Below, in pieces: positions 55,966 to 60,000 of a stretch of DNA of 60,000 bases. The translations under genes were made by a program, and so were the position numbers. The notes under the pieces were generated by a model. The model made no database searches, was not told the DNA's origin, and worked only from the letters and a program-made list of their open reading frames with translations. The stretch's first letter is position 1; the number at the start of each line of letters is the position of its first letter. The stretch is taken from the NCBI RefSeq assembly GCF_964204645.1, contig NC_134033.1, positions 7,538,231 to 7,598,230 on the forward strand, written 5' to 3'. The DNA comes from Tubulanus polymorphus (taxonomy: Eukaryota > Nemertea > Palaeonemertea > Tubulaniformes > Tubulanidae).

Positions 55966-57369
55966 GGTCCAGGGACACCATGCTCACTTGGGAAGTGGTT
56001 TCAAATGCTCAACAATCTAACAATTTCAATACACAACGCCCTCTAGTGACCATATACAAAAACCAATGACCTTGAAACCCACCACAATCATAGTACATGT
56101 GAGCAGCTATGATTTTGTAATTGATTGTGAAATATGCCTCGTTACCAATTTAATATGGAAATACTAAGTTATTCTACTATTCAACGCCCCTGGTGACCAT
56201 ATGCAAAACCCCATGACCTTAAAACTCACCACAATTGTAGTACATGTCATGAAATACAACTTTGCAATTGATCATAGTAACAAAATATGCCTAGGTACCA
56301 ATCTAATAAGGAAATACTAAGCCATTCTACTATTCAACGCCCCCTGGTGACTATATGGAATAACTAATGTCCTTAAAAACTCACCACAATCATAGACGAT
56401 GTCATGATCTACAACTTTGCAATGGATCATGGTAACAAACTATGCCTAGGTACCAATCTAATAAGGAAAAACTAAGCTTTTCTACTATTCAACGCCCCCT
56501 GGTGACTATATGGAATAACTAATGTCCTTAAAAACTCACAACAATCATAGACGATATCATGAACTACAACTTCGCAATTGATCATGGTAACAAAATATGC
56601 CTTGGTACAAATATAATATAGCAATACTAAGTTATTGTATTATTCAACGCCCCCTGATGGCCACATACTAAAACCAATGACCTTGAAACTCACCAAAATC
56701 ATAGAACACGTTATGGGCTACAACTTTCTAATTGAATATAGTAACACAATATGCTTAGGTATCGATTTAATGTGGAAAAACTTTTTCCCACCTACGAATG
56801 AGTACTGATGACACCAAGATGGCCGCCAATTGCGTCATAATTAGCTGATCAAAAATACCTGTCCCAGGTATAAAATATCCCTCTCTAAGGAATACCCATC
56901 AGCAATTGCAATGAGAAATGGCAAACCAGTAGGGAGCTACAGGACCTAGAATTCTGGCCTAAATTGACATTTTTGGGCACTAAAAAGGTCATAGGACGGC
57001 CATCTTGAGTCAGATCGACCCAATTTTCTTATGCTGATGGGCCTTTGGTAGATTCAAATATAAACGAAAGATCAAGGTAATTGATCAAAGCGTCTTCAAA
57101 ATTTCCCACGAAAACTTCGAAAATGTTTAAAAAGTGCTGATTTTGGCAAACAACAATGGCTGCCAGTCGGCCATCTTTAATCTGACAGGGCCTGTTTTTG
57201 GGCTGACGATGTGTCTAGGGTAGATACATGTATACACCAAATATCAAGACATTACCTTGAAGCGTCTTCAAAACTTCCCAAAATAACTGGATTCCGTCTA
57301 TAGACGGACGGACGGACGAAAAGTGAACACAATAGCCCGCTGCGACTAAAGTCGCAAGTGGACTGAAAA
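55966..57369 (+). mobile_element. Dispersed repeat A, copy 5
   Basis: Full-length copy from CTAGGGGTCCAGGGACACCA to GACGGACGGACGAAAAGTG and GCAAGTGGACTGAAAAAG. It mirrors copies 3 and 4, but only once. Confidence 0.9.
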
Positions 57370-58530
57370 AGAATTGTCGCGGGCGACAAAACCAAACTAA
57401 TGAATTGTCGCGGGTGATAAAACCAAAATATTGAATTGTCGCGGGCGACAAAACCAAACTAATGAATTGTCGCGGGCGATAAAACAAAAATATTGAATTG
57501 TCGCGGGCGATAAAACCAAAATAATGAATTGTCTCGGGCGATAAAACCAAAATAATGAATTGTCGGGGCGACAAAACCAAAATAATGAATTGTCGCGGGT
57601 GATAAAACCAAAATATTGAATTGTCGCGGGCGACAAAACCAAACTAATGAATTGTCGCGGGCGATAAAACAAAAATATTGAATTGTCGCGGGCGATAAAA
57701 CCAAAATAATGAATTGTCTCGGGCGATAAAACCAAAATTATGAATAGTCGGGGCGACAAAACCAAAATAATGAATTGTCGCGGGCGACAAAACCAAAATA
57801 ATGAATTATTGCGGGCGATAAAACCAAAATATTGAATTGTCGCGGGCGATAAAACCAAAATAATGAATTGTCGCGGGCAACAAAACCAAAATATTGAATT
57901 GTCGCAGGCGACAAAACCAAAAAAAAATTGTCGCGGGTGACAAAAACAAAGTATAAAACGAAAATAATGAATTGTCGCGGGCGTCAAAACCAAAAACAAG
58001 AATTGTCGCGGGCGACAAAACCAAAATAATGAATTGTCGCTGGAGATAAAACCAAAAAAAGAATTGTCGGGGCGACAAAACCAAAATAATGAATTGTCGC
58101 GGGCGATAAAACCAAAATAATGAATTGTCGCGGGCGATAAAACCAAAATAATGAATTGTCGCGGGCGACAAAACCAAAATGATGAATTGTTGCGGGCGAC
58201 AAAACCAAAATAACGAATTGTCACGGGCGATAAAACAGTAATAATGAATTGTCGCGGGCGATAAAACCAAGATAATGAATTTTCTCACGCTACAAAACCA
58301 AAATAACGAATTGTCACGGGCGATAAAACAGTAATAATGAATTGTCGCGGGCGATAAAACCAAAATATTGAATTGTCGCGGGCGACAAAAACAAAATATA
58401 AAACCAAAATAATGAATTGTCGAAGGCGACAAAACCAAAATAATGCATTGTCGCTGGCGATAAAACCAAAGTAATGAATTGTCGTGGGCGATAAAACCAA
58501 AATAATGAATTGTCGCGGGCGACAAAATCA
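57370..58530 (-). repeat. 31-bp satellite array, right arm, about 37 units
   Basis: Reverse-complement satellite that mirrors array 3, with block differences in unit order and number. Long frames on the minus strand are by-products of the repeat. Confidence 0.95.
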
Positions 58531-59070
58531 AAATCATTGTTTTCTTGCGTTATTTTTGTTTTGTCGTAATGTCGCCCTTATTTGCATATTCGTGTTTTTT
58601 TATCTTATCAGCCACCATACTAAAGCTTTAAGGTCGCGTAAAACTCGATAAACACTTCAAGCGACACAGCGAACGATCTCCTTTCCCCCACAGCGAACAC
58701 TTACTCCGAATGTCAAGTATGAGTCCAGCATACGGATAGGAGTGTGTTATATACTTGTATTTAGTAAATACCTTGTGGATTTGACAATGATCGGTATGTA
58801 CTGTAGGAAATATAGAGTATTGATGGTATTGATATAGAGGGCCGCGGCCGAATAAAGTAATATATTGTTTTATTTTGATACCTCGTCGACATAACAGCTT
58901 TTCTCCGCTATATCTCTTCGGCGTGTTTAGTTTAGGCCTACGACTCCACGCTACGACTCCCCGGTACACTTATGATTTATCTTAGTAAAACTAAATTAAC
59001 TGCTTGACGCCCGCAGCCAAATCACTGGTAGTAATAAATTAATTTGTACTCGATTTGATTCTCAGAATGC
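58531..59070 (-). repeat. Unit B, inverted copy
   Basis: Reverse complement of unit B. Its central reading frame is identical to copies 2 and 3. Confidence 0.9.
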
Positions 59071-59218
59071 CAGTTTTTGGGCTGACGATGTGTCTAGGGT
59101 AGATACATGTATAAACCAAATATCAAGACATTACCTTGAAGCGTCTTCAAAACTTCCCAAAATAACTGGATTCCGTCTATGGACGGACGGACGGACGAAA
59201 AGTGAACACAATAGCCCG
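59071..59218 (-). repeat. Repeat A terminal fragment, inverted copy
   Basis: GCCAGTTTTTGGGCTGACGA through GACGGACGGACGGACGAAAA. Mirrors 32,891-33,040 and 34,571-34,720. Confidence 0.85.
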
Positions 59219-60000
59219 TAATGAATTGTCGCTGGAGATAAAACCAAAGTAATGAATTGTCGTGGGCGATAAAACCAAAATATTGAATTGTCGCGGGCGA
59301 CAAAACCAAACTAATGAATTGTCGCGGCAACAAAACCAAAAAAAGAATTGTCGGGGCGCGACAAAACCAAAATGGTGAATTGTCCAGGCGACAAGATCAA
59401 AATGGTGAATTGTCTCGGGCGACAAAACAAAAATAATGAATTGTCGTGGGCGATAAAACCAAAATAATGAATTATCGCGGGCGATAAAACCAAAATATTG
59501 AATTGTCACGGTTGATAAAACCAAAATAATGAATTGTCGCGGGCGACAAAACCAAAATATTGAATTGTCGCGGGCGACGAAACCAAAATATTGAATTGTC
59601 GCCGGCGATAAAACCAAAATAATGAATTGTCGCGGGCGACAAAACCAAAATGATGAATTGTCGCGGGCGACAAAACCAAAATAACGAATTGTCACGGGCG
59701 ATAAAACAGTAATAATGAATTGTCGCGGGCGATAAAACCAAGATAATGAATTTTCTCACGCTACAAAACCAAAATAATGAATTATCACGGGCGATAAAAC
59801 CAAAATATTGAATTGTCGCAGGCGATAAAACCAAAATATTGAATTGTCGCGGGCGACAAAAACAAAATATAAAACCAAAATAATGAATTGTCGAAGGCGA
59901 CAAAACCAAAATAATGCATTGTCGCTGGCGATAAAACCAAAGTAATGAATTGTCGTGGGCGATAAAACCAAAATAATGAATTGTCGCGGGCGACAAAATC
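59219..60000 (-). repeat. 31-bp satellite array, right arm, continuing past the window
   Basis: About 25 units to the window edge. It corresponds to the left-arm array preceding unit B. Confidence 0.95.

Noticed and set aside
57370-60000. Same kind of long frames on the minus strand in the right arm
   Set aside because: Mirror image of the satellite frames on the left.

Overview
The window looks like nuclear DNA of a metazoan, probably a marine invertebrate. It is AT-rich and gene-poor, packed with nested transposon remnants, and the coding capacity I recognise belongs almost entirely to mobile or virus-like elements. I cannot name the species from sequence alone. Many breaks fall in homopolymer runs, so some could be assembly errors instead of true decay.

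Layout. (1) Positions 1-24,670 are non-coding and repeat-rich: a foldback element (531-1131); a LINE split by an hAT-like MITE (about 2,990-4,459); a roughly 500-bp tandem duplication (5,560-6,380); a dispersed non-coding family, here 'repeat A' (6,705-7,875 and 16,097-19,862); a 2,324-bp TG...CA insertion with a 4-bp target duplication inside the second repeat A copy; a tRNA-derived repeat; two copies of a second foldback MITE; a LINE 3' end; and one weak candidate host terminal exon (23,842). (2) At 24,673-29,158 a BEL/Pao-type gag fragment is interrupted by a minus-strand Ty3/gypsy element (gag zinc knuckles, protease, RT, RNase H, integrase, 3' LTR). It carries several stops and frameshifts and is cut off inside gag at 29,158. 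(3) From 29,179 to the end lies a very AT-rich virus-like element with compact genes, arranged as a large imperfect palindrome and invaded by satellite DNA.

The virus-like part is the remarkable one. It holds family B DNA polymerases of the protein-primed Polinton/Maverick/adintovirus type, with N-terminal zinc fingers, 3'-5' exonuclease motifs, an endonuclease-VII-like Cys/His insert and palm motifs. One polymerase type (pol1) carries an intein with two LAGLIDADG motifs at the catalytic YxDTDS motif (pol-c site). A second, intein-free paralogue (pol2) shows the same site empty. The C-terminal end of an intein with its C-extein lies at 30,316-30,932 on the same strand as the left pol1 copy. 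About 9.4 kb of satellite, repeat A and LINE sequence separates these two halves, apparently inserted within the intein gene. A broken gene at 29,179-30,319, with a zinc ribbon and a helical region reminiscent of the VLTF3 late transcription factor, converges on it.

The block [gene X - putative structural protein - pol1 - intein] occurs twice in opposite orientation (left arm about 39.5-45.52 kb on minus, right arm 49.95-55.96 kb on plus). Paired coordinates sum to about 95,475 throughout the coding part. The 4.4-kb centre carries the two halves of pol2 pointing away from each other. Each arm has private lesions, so the palindrome is not a simple artefact copy. Both flanks consist of 31-bp satellite arrays with a TGTCGC-CC-GCGACA core, a recurring ~540-bp unit B, and repeat A.
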